DNA of 64,000 bases from positions 1-64,000 of the forward strand of contig NZ_AEVS01000075.1 in NCBI RefSeq assembly GCF_000189255.1, written 5' to 3'. Every line of letters starts with the position of its first letter. The stretch's first letter is position 1. This DNA is from Vibrio brasiliensis LMG 20546 (lineage in GTDB: Bacteria > Pseudomonadota > Gammaproteobacteria > Enterobacterales > Vibrionaceae). The translations under genes and the position numbers were made by a program. Positions 10,052-21,682 of this stretch are shown here, in pieces. The notes under the pieces were generated by a model. It did not search any database and was not told the DNA's origin. It was given only the letters and a program-made list of their open reading frames with translations.

Positions 10052-11134
10052 ATGCCGCTTTCTCGTCTTATTATTCAGCAATTTCGAAACATTAAAGCCT
10101 GTGATATTGAACTATCAGCAGGCTTTAACTTTCTTATTGGACCTAACGGAAGTGGCAAAACCAGCGTTTTAGAAGCTATTTATCTGCTGGGGCACGGGCG
10201 CTCTTTTAAGAGTTCACTGACAGGCAGAGTGATTCAAAATGACTGTAATGAGCTGTTTGTTCATGGTCGTTTTTTGAACTCGGATCAATTTGAGCTACCA
10301 ATTGGCATTAATAAGCAGCGTGATGGCTCAACAGAGGTTAAAATAGGCGGTCAGTCTGGACAAAAGTTGGCACAACTGGCACAAGTATTACCTCTGCAGT
10401 TGATTCATCCGGAAGGGTTTGATTTGCTAACGGATGGTCCGAAACATCGTCGTTCGTTTATCGACTGGGGTGTGTTTCACACTGAGTCTGCATTTTATGA
10501 TGCATGGGGACGTTTTAAGCGTCTCAATAAACAAAGAAACGCGTTACTTAAAACAGCAACCAGCTATCGAGAGCTGAGTTACTGGGATCAAGAGATGGCG
10601 CGTTTGGCTGAAAACATTAGCCAGTGGCGTGCGACTTATATTGAACAAATGAAGGTAAAAGCCGAAGAAATTTGTCAGGCTTTCTTACCCGAATTTGAGA
10701 TCCAACTGAAGTATTATCGTGGATGGGACAAAGATACCCCTTACCAAGATATACTGGAAAAGAATTTCGAGCGTGATCAGGCGTTAGGTTACACATTCAG
10801 TGGTCCTAATAAAGCTGATTTGCGCATTAAAGTGAATGGTACGCCTGTTGAGGATGTACTTTCACGTGGCCAGTTGAAACTTATGGTGTGTGCTTTGCGT
10901 GTTGCGCAGGGTCAGCACCTTACAGAAATGACTGGCAAGCAATGTATCTACTTAATTGATGACTTTGCATCTGAATTAGATAGCCAACGTCGTAAGCGTC
11001 TAGCGGACTGCTTGAAAGAGACGGGGGCTCAAGTTTTTGTAAGCTCTATTACTGACAGTCAGATTGCAGATATGCGAGATGAAAATGGCAGGATGTTCCA
11101 TGTGGAACATGGCACAATAGAGCAAAATATATAG
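10052..11134 (+). CDS. recF: DNA replication and repair protein RecF
   Basis: A 360-residue SMC-like ATPase that helps RecOR load RecA at gaps. Walker A is [14 protein letters not shown] (about residues 30-43), the ABC-type signature [14 protein letters not shown], and Walker [12 protein letters not shown]. It starts one base after the dnaN stop, consistent with coupled translation, and is followed by gyrB after 13 bases. Confidence 0.97.
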   Translation: MPLSRLIIQQFRNIKACDIELSAGFNFLIGPNGSGKTSVLEAIYLLGHGRSFKSSLTGRVIQNDCNELFVHGRFLNSDQFELPIGINKQRDGSTEVKIGGQSGQKLAQLAQVLPLQLIHPEGFDLLTDGPKHRRSFIDWGVFHTESAFYDAWGRFKRLNKQRNALLKTATSYRELSYWDQEMARLAENISQWRATYIEQMKVKAEEICQAFLPEFEIQLKYYRGWDKDTPYQDILEKNFERDQALGYTFSGPNKADLRIKVNGTPVEDVLSRGQLKLMVCALRVAQGQHLTEMTGKQCIYLIDDFASELDSQRRKRLADCLKETGAQVFVSSITDSQIADMRDENGRMFHVEHGTIEQNI

Positions 11135-11144
11135 CGGAAGATAA

Positions 11145-13565
<2,421 letters not shown>

Positions 13566-13596
13566 AGCTCCTAGTTACTAGCAGCGAGTCCCTAGA

Positions 13597-13627
13597 AAAA
13601 GCGCAGGTCGAAAGATCTGCGCTTTTT
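13597..13627 (+). terminator. gyrB terminator
   Basis: Stem AAAGCGCAGGTC / GATCTGCGCTTT (one G-T pair) with GAAA tetraloop followed by a T run. Flanking it, at 13570-13595 and 13664-13692, are CTAG-rich segments (CTAGTTACTAG, CACTAGGAACTCGAAACTAG) of a type that I recall is common in Vibrio intergenic DNA. Confidence 0.93.
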
Positions 13628-13709
13628 TATTGGAAGGTAATTAAAACAATCAGTGAGTATTAATCTAGCCACTAGGAACTCGAAACTAGGAACTTTTTTA
13701 CTTTTATCC

Positions 13710-13738
13710 CTTGAAACCAAATTGCCCAATCCACATAT
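13710..13738 (+). promoter_or_regulatory. Heat-shock (sigma-32) promoter for ibpA
   Basis: CTTGAAA at 13710-13716, 14 bases, then CCACATAT at 13731-13738. This is close to the sigma-32 consensus CTTGAAA / CCCCATNT and lies upstream of a small heat-shock protein gene. Confidence 0.85.
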
Positions 13739-13903
13739 CTATTGTTGAAGAGGGAAGCTGTCTTGCTCAAGAGAGAAGAAACAGAACCTCTGGATTCGCT
13801 GATAAGATATCGCTCAGGAGAGGATAACCTTAGAGGCACACATTGAACTGATTTATTACTACGTCCCAGCGTTATAAGTACCCGAGGAGTAGCGGATAAA
13901 TCC

Positions 13904-13982
13904 CTTAGCCGGCAAAGATCTCAACAAGATAGATCCGCGCAAACTCACGGCTAAGACTATTGCTTACTATGAGGATAGCATT
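13904..13982 (+). ncRNA. ROSE-type RNA thermometer in the ibpA leader
   Basis: The last part of a leader of about 240 bases. A perfect 8-bp stem (13904-13911 CTTAGCCG with 13948-13955 CGGCTAAG) precedes a terminal hairpin in which CUAU (13957-13960) pairs with AUAG (13975-13978), and UUGCU (13960-13964) faces AGGA of the Shine-Dalgarno (13972-13975), with G62-type bulge. UUGCU opposite AGGA is the ROSE hallmark: ribosome site masked at low temperature, opened by heat. Fold was derived by eye. Confidence 0.78.
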
Positions 13983-14417
13983 ATGAGAACTGTAGATTTC
14001 ACTCCACTATACCGCAACGCAATTGGCTTCGATCGTCTGTTTAACATGATGGAAGCAAACTCTTCAAAGAGCTCTTCTGGCGGTTACCCTCCTTACAATA
14101 TTGAGCAGCAAGATGAGAACCACTACCGTATCACTATGGCTGTGGCAGGCTTTGCTGAAGAGCAACTCGACCTGACTCAAAAAGAGAACATGCTGATCGT
14201 TAAAGGTGAGCGTAAACCTGAAGAAGAGAAAAAATACGTTTATCAAGGTATCGCTGAGCGCGACTTTGAGCGTAAGTTCCAGCTGGCAGACTATGTAAAA
14301 GTCGTAGGTGCAAGCATGGAAAACGGTCTGCTACACATCGACCTGGAACGCGAAATCCCAGAAGCGATGCAACCGCGTAAAATTGCTATCAATGGTAAAA
14401 ACCTGATTGAAGGTTAA
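13983..14417 (+). CDS. ibpA: Small heat-shock protein IbpA (Hsp20 family)
   Basis: A 144-residue alpha-crystallin-type holdase that binds unfolding proteins on aggregates and hands them to the DnaK-ClpB system. It begins [23 protein letters not shown], as IbpA does, with the crystallin core [30 protein letters not shown] (about 47-77) and the C-terminal IxI-type segment PRKIAI. Control appears two-layered: sigma-32 promoter and ROSE thermometer. The start ATG follows GAGGA with an 8-base spacer. Confidence 0.95.
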   Translation: MRTVDFTPLYRNAIGFDRLFNMMEANSSKSSSGGYPPYNIEQQDENHYRITMAVAGFAEEQLDLTQKENMLIVKGERKPEEEKKYVYQGIAERDFERKFQLADYVKVVGASMENGLLHIDLEREIPEAMQPRKIAINGKNLIEG

Positions 14418-14446
14418 TTATCCGTCTCAATAATGAGAGTAGAGTG

Positions 14447-14472
14447 AAAGAGCGCAGATAAGCGCTCTTTTT
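14447..14472 (+). terminator. ibpA terminator
   Basis: AAAGAGCGC / GCGCTCTTT stem with AGATAA loop and a T run, 30 bases after the ibpA stop. Confidence 0.92.
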
Positions 14473-14536
14473 TATTGCCCTTAATTGTATCAATCAGTAG
14501 TTTCTGCGCCGAAAACAAATAAATCTGGAAAATAGA

Positions 14537-14926
14537 ATGAAAAAAGTTGTATTGGCGGCGGCTATTCTTGCTGTCTCTGGTTGTTCTAGCCTGGTTGCAC
14601 CACTCGCTTCTGATTACTTAGCTACCAATGGTGAAACGATTCGAATTGCTTATGCAAACCCTGAAAAATCAGCGAACTGCGAGCTAAAAGGGCAATCGGC
14701 ATTTAATCCTAATTCACAAAGCATTATGGGCATTGTCTCACTAGGTCCGGATGATATGGACGCAGAGCAAAAGATTAACTCTACCTTTGGTGAAGAAGCG
14801 GCAGCGTTAGGCGCTAACTACATCAACCGCGGTTTTGCAGGCTCTTCTTCATTCGGCGGTGTCTACCAGCGTTCTTCAACGGTAGAAGCGACGTTCTTCT
14901 ACTGTGAACAGCTACCTGCGCTATAA
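14537..14926 (+). CDS. Lipoprotein, DUF4156-like
   Basis: A 129-residue predicted outer-membrane lipoprotein. The signal peptide ends in a lipobox (LAVSGC, Cys at residue 16), with S at +2 favouring outer-membrane sorting. The mature part has GETIRIAYANPEKSANCELKGQ and EEAAALGANYINRG, patterns I associate with the DUF4156 family (E. coli YjeI), with two cysteines that could pair. It has its own 3' terminator shared with avtA. Function unknown. Confidence 0.7.
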   Translation: MKKVVLAAAILAVSGCSSLVAPLASDYLATNGETIRIAYANPEKSANCELKGQSAFNPNSQSIMGIVSLGPDDMDAEQKINSTFGEEAAALGANYINRGFAGSSSFGGVYQRSSTVEATFFYCEQLPAL

Positions 14927-14931
14927 ATGCA

Positions 14932-14960
14932 AACAGCCCAAAGCTTAGCTTTGGGCTGTT
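14932..14960. terminator. Bidirectional terminator between lipoprotein gene and avtA
   Basis: AACAGCCCAAAGC / GCTTTGGGCTGTT, a perfect 13-bp stem with TTA loop, T-rich on both sides, between two convergent genes. Confidence 0.92.
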
Positions 14961-14975
14961 GTCGTTTTGCCGGCG

Positions 14976-16226
14976 TTAAGCCTCTTGATAGGCGCGCTCA
15001 ACCTCTTCCGCGATAATCTTAATGCCTTTCTGCATCATCTCATCGTCTTGGACATAGTTCATGCGTAAGCACTGATGTGCGTGCTCCCAGTCATCTTCCT
15101 GACCAATAAAGAAATACTCACCCGGTACGATTAGTACACCACGCGCTTTGAGGCGCTTGTACAGTTCCATTGTCGTAATCGGTAGTTCATCAAACCATAG
15201 CCAGAGGAAAATAGCGCCTTCTGGTTTGTGAATTCTGAAGCGGCTATCTGTGATGGTGCTCTTCAGCAGTTCTACTGCGCGTTGCGATTTCTGTTGATAG
15301 AAAGGTTTGATCACCTCAGAGCTGAGTTTAAGCAGGTCACCTTTCTCAATCATATGATTGGCGATCGCCGGGCCAATACTCCCCGGAGCTAAGCTAATAA
15401 TGCCATTCATATTGGTCATTGCCTGAGCGACTTCTTCACTGGCAATCACGATGCCGCAGCGAACGCCTGGCAGGCCGAGTTTCGACAGGCTCATACATAG
15501 GATGGTGTTTTCGTTCCAGAATGGCTGAACATCTTCGAAGATGATATTCGGGAATGGCAGGCCGTATGCGTTGTCGATGATTAGCGGGATATTGTTTTCT
15601 CGCGCCAGCTTATCCAGCTTGTGGATCTCTTCATCAGTCAGAACATTACCGGTAGGGTTGGTCGGGCGCGATGCACAGATGGCAGCCACAGATTCATCAA
15701 CTTTAAGTTGCTCGAAGTCGACATGGTATTTGAACAGACCATTATCAAGCAGTTCGATTTCCGGATGGTAAGAGATAAAGATATCGTCATCCACACCTGC
15801 GTCACCATAGCCGATGTATTCCGGAGCCAGCGGCAACAGAATTTTTTTGTGTGAACCATCAGGCTGTTTACCCGCAAGCAAATTGAATAAGTAGAAAAAA
15901 CCACTCTGACTGCCGTTTGTCAGACTGATGTTCTTTTCACTGATGTCCCAGCCGTAGGTCTCTTTCAATAACTTAGCGAGCGCTTTTACAAACGCGTCTT
16001 TACCTTGCGGACCATCATAGTTGGCCATGGCGGCGACTAATTCTCCACTGGCGAGCATCTCTTCACTGGTTTGACGAAAGTCATCGAGCATGGCTGGAAT
16101 CGCGGCTGGGTTACCGCCACCGAGCATAATGGCACCTGGCGTACGCAGGCCATCATTTAAGTCATCCATCAATTGTGTAATACCAGAATACTGATTGAAT
16201 TTTTCACCAAACTTAGAGAATTGCAT
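14976..16226 (-). CDS. avtA: Valine--pyruvate aminotransferase
   Basis: A 416-residue fold-type I PLP aminotransferase that exchanges amino groups between valine and pyruvate/alanine. Visible are PTNPTGNVLTDEEI (substrate/PLP region, about 188-201), the PLP aspartate in IDNAYGLPF, and the Schiff-base lysine in SLSKLGLPGVRCG (about residue 249). Start MQFSKFGEKF matches the E. coli AvtA opening pattern. It stands alone between terminators. Confidence 0.92.
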   Translation of the reverse strand: MQFSKFGEKFNQYSGITQLMDDLNDGLRTPGAIMLGGGNPAAIPAMLDDFRQTSEEMLASGELVAAMANYDGPQGKDAFVKALAKLLKETYGWDISEKNISLTNGSQSGFFYLFNLLAGKQPDGSHKKILLPLAPEYIGYGDAGVDDDIFISYHPEIELLDNGLFKYHVDFEQLKVDESVAAICASRPTNPTGNVLTDEEIHKLDKLARENNIPLIIDNAYGLPFPNIIFEDVQPFWNENTILCMSLSKLGLPGVRCGIVIASEEVAQAMTNMNGIISLAPGSIGPAIANHMIEKGDLLKLSSEVIKPFYQQKSQRAVELLKSTITDSRFRIHKPEGAIFLWLWFDELPITTMELYKRLKARGVLIVPGEYFFIGQEDDWEHAHQCLRMNYVQDDEMMQKGIKIIAEEVERAYQEA

Positions 16227-16449
16227 TTGTAGTTATACCTAATTCATTGTGATTGCTTTTAAGTGTAATGAGTTACTAGAAACAGCTAGTAAAGCGAATA
16301 ATCCTTGAACATACCTTAATGTGAGTACAACGCAAAGGGTCAATATAAGCATGGCAGAAAATAATTTACTTTTTGATCACATTTACAGCTCTAGATTTTG
16401 AGCGATTGATACTAGCCAATGCAGTCAAAGGTGGAATTGAGCACAAAAA

Positions 16450-16471
16450 AAGGGAAGCGAATGCTTCCCTT
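16450..16471 (-). terminator. glyQS terminator
   Basis: AAGGGAAGC / GCTTCCCTT, 9-bp stem with GAAT loop, followed on the minus strand by TTTTTTGTGC. It is 25 bases beyond the glyS stop. The rest of 16227-16495 carries no gene that I can see and should hold the avtA promoter. Confidence 0.9.
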
Positions 16472-16495
16472 AAATACGATGATTGATATCGAACG

Positions 16496-18562
16496 TTACT
16501 TTTGAAGTAGAGAGATATCTGCAATCTGCAAGAACAGGTTACGTAGGTTGTTCAGTAGCGTTAGACGGTTTGTCTTCAGCGCTTCGTCATCAGCCATAAC
16601 CATTACGTTATCGAAGAATGCATCTACAGGCTCACGAAGGTCTGCAAGCTTGCTTAGTGCTTCCTGGTAGTTACCAGTAGCAAATGCAGGCTCAAGAGCT
16701 TCAGTCATTACTGTAACGCTTTCAGCCAGTGCTTTCTCTGCATCTTCCTGAAGCAGTGACAGGTCGATTTCAGCGGCAAGTTCGCCGTCGAACTTAGCCA
16801 GAATGTTACCTACACGCTTGTTCGCTGCGGCAAGAGCTTCTGCTGCTTCAAGTTCACGGAAGTGAGAAACTGCTTTAACACGCTGATCGAAGTCAGCAGG
16901 TTTTGTTGGGCGGCGAGCAAGTACGGCCTGGATGATGTCGATGCTAAAGCCTGCATCTTGATACCATGCACGGAAACGGCCAAGCATGAAGTCGATAACA
17001 TCAGCTTCTACGTTTTCGTTAGTTAGCTTAGTACCAAACTGAACTTTGGCTTCGCGGATCAGGTCAACAAGGTCTAGGTTGTAACCGTTCTCTACGATGA
17101 TACGCAGTACACCCAGTGATGCACGACGAAGTGCAAATGGGTCAGAGCCTTTAGGTGCCTGACCAATACCGAAGATACCAACGATAGTGTCTAGCTTGTC
17201 AGCCATTGCAACTGCTGAAGAGATGCCCGTGCTTGGTAGGTCATCACCAGCGAAACGAGGCATGTACTGCTCGTAAAGGGCTAATGCAACTTGCTCATCT
17301 TCACCGTCATGGTTAGCGTAATGCATACCCATAACACCCTGAGTATCGGTAAATTCGAATACCATCGAGGTCATTAGGTCACACTTAGCCAGCAGACCTG
17401 CACGAGTCGCTTTCTCTACGTCAGCATCGATCTGTTTAGCAATGTAGCCTGATAGGGCAGTAATACGGTCAGTTTTGTCTTTAATCGTACCAAGCTGTTT
17501 CTGGAAGATAGCCTGTTCTAGTTCTGGCAGGCGATCAATCAGTGGACGCTTACGGTCAGTGTTAAAGAAGAACTCTGCATCAGCCAGACGTGGGCGTACT
17601 ACTTTCTCGTTACCTTCGATTACATGACGAGGCTCTTTTGACTCGATGTTTGAAACGAAGATGAAGTTAGGAAGTAGCTTCTTGTTTTCGTCGTAAACAG
17701 GGAAGTACTTCTGGTCACCTTTCATGGTGTAAACCAGTGCTTCAGAAGGCACTTTCAGGAACTCTTCTTCAAACTTAGCGGTTAGAACTACCGGCCATTC
17801 AACCAGAGAAGTCACTTCTTCAACCAGATCGTCTTCCAGGTCAGCAATACCGCCGACTGCAGCAGCTGCTTTCTGTGAATCAGCCAGAATGATTGCTTTA
17901 CGCGCTTCGTAATCAGCCATTACTTTACCGCGCTCTTCAAGAATCGCTGGGTACTGTTCTGCTGATTCGATAGTAAACTCTTGCTCACCCATAAAGCGGT
18001 GGCCGCGGATAGTACGGTCAGAGGCTACGCCTAGGATCTCGCCTTCGATAAGGTCACTACCCATTAGCATCGTCAGTGTTTTTACCGGACGAATAAATTG
18101 AGTCGTTTTGTTACCCCAGCGCATTGGCTTAGCGATAGGCAGGTTAGCCAGTGCTTTTGCTGCAAGGTCAACAACGATTTCAGAGGTTGCCTGGCCTTTT
18201 ACTTCCTGCTTGCACAGTAGCCATTCGCCTTTATCTGTTTTCAGACGCTCAGCTTGTTCAACAGTAATGCCGTTACCACGAGCCCAGCCCTGAGCTGCTT
18301 TAGTAGCATTACCTTCTGCATCAAATGCTACAGAAACTGCAGGACCACGCTTTTCAACTACTTTGTCTGCCTGACCTTCAGCCAGAGCTGCCACTTTTAG
18401 TGCCAGACGACGAGGTGCCGCGTACCATTTCACACCCTGGTGCGCCAGATCCGCATCTTTCAGTTCTGCTTCGAAGTTAGCAGCAAATGCTTCTGCCAGA
18501 GTACGAAGTTGCGTTGGTGGTAGCTCTTCAGTACCTAGCTCAATTAGGAATTCTTTAGCCAT
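16496..18562 (-). CDS. glyS: Glycyl-tRNA synthetase beta subunit
   Basis: A 688-residue beta subunit of the bacterial alpha2beta2 GlyRS, responsible for tRNA recognition. It starts [19 protein letters not shown] and includes [10 protein letters not shown], the HD-type motif region [29 protein letters not shown] and a C-terminal anticodon-binding domain. Length equals E. coli GlyS (689). It begins 2 bases after the glyQ stop, so the two subunits are translated together in equal amounts. Confidence 0.97.
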   Translation of the reverse strand: MAKEFLIELGTEELPPTQLRTLAEAFAANFEAELKDADLAHQGVKWYAAPRRLALKVAALAEGQADKVVEKRGPAVSVAFDAEGNATKAAQGWARGNGITVEQAERLKTDKGEWLLCKQEVKGQATSEIVVDLAAKALANLPIAKPMRWGNKTTQFIRPVKTLTMLMGSDLIEGEILGVASDRTIRGHRFMGEQEFTIESAEQYPAILEERGKVMADYEARKAIILADSQKAAAAVGGIADLEDDLVEEVTSLVEWPVVLTAKFEEEFLKVPSEALVYTMKGDQKYFPVYDENKKLLPNFIFVSNIESKEPRHVIEGNEKVVRPRLADAEFFFNTDRKRPLIDRLPELEQAIFQKQLGTIKDKTDRITALSGYIAKQIDADVEKATRAGLLAKCDLMTSMVFEFTDTQGVMGMHYANHDGEDEQVALALYEQYMPRFAGDDLPSTGISSAVAMADKLDTIVGIFGIGQAPKGSDPFALRRASLGVLRIIVENGYNLDLVDLIREAKVQFGTKLTNENVEADVIDFMLGRFRAWYQDAGFSIDIIQAVLARRPTKPADFDQRVKAVSHFRELEAAEALAAANKRVGNILAKFDGELAAEIDLSLLQEDAEKALAESVTVMTEALEPAFATGNYQEALSKLADLREPVDAFFDNVMVMADDEALKTNRLTLLNNLRNLFLQIADISLLQK

Positions 18563-18564
18563 GA

Positions 18565-19485
18565 TTACTTCTCCTCATCCTTTTTACACATTGGGAAGCC
18601 TAGAGCTTCACGTGACGCGTAGTACGCTTCTGCAACCGCTTTAGTTAGGTTACGGATACGTAGGATGTAGCGTTGACGCTCAGTTACCGAAATTGCCTTA
18701 CGTGCGTCTAGCAGGTTAAATGCGTGACCTGCTTTAAGGATGCGCTCGTACGCTGGTAGAGGAAGTGGCTTTTCAAGCTCAAGTAGCTCTTTACACTCTT
18801 TCTCACACTGCTCAAAGAAGCTAAATAGGAAATCTACATCGGCGTGTTCGAAGTTGTAAGTTGATTGCTCAACTTCATTCTGGTGGAAGATATCACCGTA
18901 AGTTACATTGCTACCGTCTGGTGCTACGTTCCATACCAGGTCGTAAACAGAGTCTACTTCCTGAATGTACATTGCCAGACGTTCGATACCGTAAGTGATT
19001 TCGCCTGTAACAGGTTTACACTCAAGACCACCAACTTGCTGGAAGTAAGTAAACTGAGTGACTTCCATACCGTTTAGCCAAACTTCCCAACCAAGACCCC
19101 ATGCGCCAAGCGTTGGGTTTTCCCAGTTGTCTTCAACGAAACGAATATCGTGCACAAGTGGATCGATGCCAAGAACCTCAAGAGAGCCTAGATACAACTC
19201 CTGAATGTTGTCTGGAGAAGGTTTTAAAGCCACTTGGAACTGATAGTAGTGCTGCAGACGGTTCGGGTTTTCACCGTAACGACCATCGGTCGGACGACGT
19301 GAAGGTTGAACGTAAGCTGTTGACATTGGCTCTGGGCCAAGTGCACGTAGACAGGTCATAGGGTGAGAGGTGCCCGCACCTACTTCCATATCTAGAGGTT
19401 GAACAATCGTACAACCGTTTTGTGCCCAGTAATCCTGCAGCGCGAGGATCATTCCCTGGAAGGTTTTGATATCGTATTTTTGCAT
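18565..19485 (-). CDS. glyQ: Glycyl-tRNA synthetase alpha subunit
   Basis: A 306-residue class II catalytic subunit. It begins [25 protein letters not shown] and carries [42 protein letters not shown], class II motifs 1 and 2, with the [16 protein letters not shown] motif-3 region. It makes glycyl-adenylate and charges tRNA-Gly with GlyS. Promoter presumed in 19486-19660; none clear by eye. Confidence 0.97.
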   Translation of the reverse strand: MQKYDIKTFQGMILALQDYWAQNGCTIVQPLDMEVGAGTSHPMTCLRALGPEPMSTAYVQPSRRPTDGRYGENPNRLQHYYQFQVALKPSPDNIQELYLGSLEVLGIDPLVHDIRFVEDNWENPTLGAWGLGWEVWLNGMEVTQFTYFQQVGGLECKPVTGEITYGIERLAMYIQEVDSVYDLVWNVAPDGSNVTYGDIFHQNEVEQSTYNFEHADVDFLFSFFEQCEKECKELLELEKPLPLPAYERILKAGHAFNLLDARKAISVTERQRYILRIRNLTKAVAEAYYASREALGFPMCKKDEEK

Positions 19486-19667
19486 AGTAATTCGCGCGAT
19501 TCTTGTGTCTAAAATTGAGAAAAAATAACAATCAAGTATACCCAGATATTGGGCATGGGAGTAGGGGTAATCTTGACTAATTCATAGGCAAAAATCCCCT
19601 TTAATGGAATTTTTCTGCCTTATATAACCAAATTTTCTTAAAAGGGAGTTTATTTGTAGTTTCCTGC

Positions 19668-19696
19668 TTGAGAAACGGCGATGGTGTCGATAGAAT
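19668..19696 (+). promoter_or_regulatory. Promoter of the manganese exporter leader
   Basis: TTGAGA (19668-19673), 17 bases, TAGAAT (19691-19696). Transcription would begin a few bases later, exactly where the riboswitch 5' strand starts. Confidence 0.7.
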
Positions 19697-19700
19697 CTCG

Positions 19701-19882
19701 CTGTCTTTGGGGAGTAGCTTACCTATTTATCAACACTGGGATAGTAGGTTCGTTCGTCAACATAATTGATGCAAAATCATCATGGCGTTCGAGACCGGGT
19801 ACGACGAATTACAAGCAAAAGCGTCACTCGTGTTTAGCAAGACCTTAGACAAATCATCATGAACCGGGGCGGGGCATGAGGT
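19701..19882 (+). ncRNA. yybP-ykoY (Mn2+) riboswitch
   Basis: The hallmark GGGGAGUAGC loop is at 19709-19718, and UUCGUCAACAUAAUUGAUGC then AUGGCGUUCGA match the pattern of the E. coli mntP leader as I recall it. The 5' strand TGTCTttGG (19702-19710) can pair with CCttAGACA (about 19844-19852) to close the aptamer. The same AGACA can instead pair with TTTGTCT (19883-19889), giving a GC-rich alternative hairpin: a metal-controlled switch before the exporter gene. Confidence 0.93.
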
Positions 19883-19927
19883 TTGTCTTTGGTTAAAAAT
19901 ATAATCCCTGCCTCAACTGAGCATGTC

Positions 19928-20482
19928 ATGAGCGTTTTAGCTATCTCTATTACCACCGTCGCACTGGCGGAAATTGGTGATAAAACTCAATTATTATCTC
20001 TGCTGTTAGCAAGTCGATATCGCAAACCTATTCCTATTATTGCTGCCATTTTCTTTGCGACAATCGCTAATCATGCGTTAGCTGCCTGGTTAGGTGTGGT
20101 TGTAGCAGATTACCTTTCTCCGCAAGTTTTAAAGTGGGTGCTGGTGGTCAGTTTCGTCGCTATGGCTGCCTGGGTTTTGATTCCCGACAAACTGGATGAT
20201 GACGAAGAGATTTCTAATCGTGGTCCCTTTATTGCCAGTTTTATTGCGTTCTTCGTTGCTGAAATTGGTGATAAGACCCAAATTGCCACCTCTATTCTGG
20301 GTGCTCAATACGCGGATGCACTGACCTGGGTAATTCTCGGTACCACGATTGGTATGCTACTGGCGAATGTGCCTGTGGTTCTGATTGGTAAGTTATCTGC
20401 TGACAAAATGCCGTTGGATCTGATTCGCAAAGTGACGGCCCTGTTGTTTATTGCGTTGGCGACGGGTGCAGCTATCTACTAA
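19928..20482 (+). CDS. mneA: Manganese exporter MneA (TMEM165/GDT1, UPF0016 family)
   Basis: A 184-residue inner-membrane cation exporter with about six helices in two repeats. Each repeat holds the family motif E-x-G-D-K-T: LAEIGDKTQLLSLLLASRY (about residue 13) and VAEIGDKTQIATSILGA (about residue 109). A homolog in V. cholerae exports Mn2+ and is under a manganese riboswitch, matching the leader here. The start is set at the ATG at 19928; an upstream TTG in frame at 19883 lies in the riboswitch expression region and is not credible. Confidence 0.92.
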   Translation: MSVLAISITTVALAEIGDKTQLLSLLLASRYRKPIPIIAAIFFATIANHALAAWLGVVVADYLSPQVLKWVLVVSFVAMAAWVLIPDKLDDDEEISNRGPFIASFIAFFVAEIGDKTQIATSILGAQYADALTWVILGTTIGMLLANVPVVLIGKLSADKMPLDLIRKVTALLFIALATGAAIY

Positions 20483-20640
20483 AAAACATCGCAGAATATG
20501 GTGTTAAATATCAACAACTCGCACCGATATTGCGTTAGTTCAAACTCTGACTTTAGTTCGCTCTGAGACGTGATCGCTGACATATTAGTGTCATACTTGT
20601 CATGGTAATTTAACCATGTGAATGATAGCGAGAGGGCGAG

Positions 20641-20904
20641 ATGATGCTTACACGTTATATGGGGATGACCCCGAAGAGTCAGAGTTACTTATTCACCTTT
20701 GGCCTGGCATTGTGTTTGTTAGCGATGGTGCTTACAGATATGTGGTTACCGATTGTTGCTGGCACCTTCATTTTAACCGGATTGACGGTTGAAGCTTGGA
20801 TTCGAGTTGCCCACATCATACCGATGCATGAAGAGATGCGTGCAATGAGAAAGCAGATTAATAAACTTCAGGCTGAAGTTCACACCATAGAATACGACGA
20901 ATAA
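20641..20904 (+). CDS. Small membrane protein of unknown function
   Basis: An 87-residue protein with two adjacent membrane helices (about 16-34 and 38-56) and a charged helical C terminus (MHEEMRAMRKQINKLQAEVHTIEYDE) that looks like a short coiled coil. A ribosome site (GAGGGCGAG) precedes the ATG pair and a strong terminator follows, so it is a real independent gene. Not recognised by family. Confidence 0.75.
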   Translation: MMLTRYMGMTPKSQSYLFTFGLALCLLAMVLTDMWLPIVAGTFILTGLTVEAWIRVAHIIPMHEEMRAMRKQINKLQAEVHTIEYDE

Positions 20905-20907
20905 AAC

Positions 20908-20930
20908 AACGGCTGCCCAGGGCAGCCGTT
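20908..20930 (+). terminator. Terminator of the 87-residue membrane protein gene
   Basis: AACGGCTGCC / GGCAGCCGTT stem with CAG loop and TTTT; may also serve leftward tusA. Confidence 0.92.
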
Positions 20931-20952
20931 TTTGTATCTATTGCCAATGGCT

Positions 20953-21201
20953 TTACGCCATGCCTTTCTTGATCAGGTACAGATACGGCAGTTCTTCCGT
21001 CTGCGAACCGATTAACTGATGATCCATAAAGCGGCAAAAGCTTGGAATATCACGAGTAGTCGAAGGATCATCCGCTTTTACCAGCAGTACTTCACCATCT
21101 TGCATGTTGCGAATTGTCTTCCTGACCATCATCACTGGCTCTGGGCAGCGTAATCCTTCCGCCTCTAACGTTTTGTTGGCCTGTTCTGTATTGATTGTCA
21201 T
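20953..21201 (-). CDS. tusA: Sulfur carrier protein TusA
   Basis: An 82-residue TusA (SirA) protein that takes persulfide from IscS and passes it to TusBCD for 2-thiouridine formation in tRNA. The signature [18 protein letters not shown] with the active Cys (residue 19) is clear, and [16 protein letters not shown] follows the E. coli pattern. The frame stays open 54 codons upstream, but MTINTEQ gives the family length. Divergent from the small gene at 21336. Confidence 0.96.
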   Translation of the reverse strand: MTINTEQANKTLEAEGLRCPEPVMMVRKTIRNMQDGEVLLVKADDPSTTRDIPSFCRFMDHQLIGSQTEELPYLYLIKKGMA

Positions 21202-21335
21202 GGTCGTGTCTTTGGTTACTAAATTTGGCCTAGATAATACTAGTGAAGAAAAAATATTCAATAACCCCTTGGCAAACGGATCAATTTGTTTTAACTTAGT
21301 TAACAAGTTGGTAACATTTAAACAGGAGAGCAAGT

Positions 21336-21527
21336 ATGTTGACAGCATTAGATCGGCTAACAATCTATTCCGTGCTGTGCTTTATCTCTTTCTGCGCACT
21401 TGTTTTACGTTCACCAGCCGAATCGTCGTCGTTTATGCCTCTACTCGGCATGGGTGCGACGGTGGTAGGGATTTGGCTCGAGATGCATCGCTGGCCGAGC
21501 GCATCTGAAGAGCAAGAGAATGGATGA
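21336..21527 (+). CDS. Small hydrophobic protein of unknown function
   Basis: A 63-residue protein with two probable membrane segments ([14 protein letters not shown] and [17 protein letters not shown]). AGGAG sits 8 bases before the ATG and a terminator follows at 21606. It lies divergent to tusA. No family recognised. Confidence 0.55.
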   Translation: MLTALDRLTIYSVLCFISFCALVLRSPAESSSFMPLLGMGATVVGIWLEMHRWPSASEEQENG

Positions 21528-21605
21528 TAGCGCTTCCAACTGTTATCCGTTTTTTATCACTACGCTCAACTACATTCCGACACTATCCCCAGTTTTCTTG
21601 GGCTT

Positions 21606-21631
21606 CCCCGCTGAAAAGCGGGATTTTTTTT
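21606..21631 (+). terminator. Terminator after the 63-residue gene
   Basis: CCCGCT / AGCGGG stem with GAAA tetraloop and eight T residues. Confidence 0.9.
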
Positions 21632-21682
21632 GCCTGAAAAAGGTACAATTACACCATACCTTATTAAAAATGGTGGTTTAAC

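Noticed and set aside
13570-13692. CTAG-rich segments as an insertion sequence remnant
   Set aside because: No transposase fragment or terminal repeats; they look like ordinary short Vibrio intergenic repeats flanking the gyrB terminator.
19883-19927. TTG start giving MneA 15 additional residues
   Set aside because: It falls in the riboswitch 3' part; the ATG at 19928 starts the conserved protein.
21104-21508. 134-residue frame opposite tusA
   Set aside because: It runs across the tusA coding and the start of the 63-residue gene; no ribosome site.
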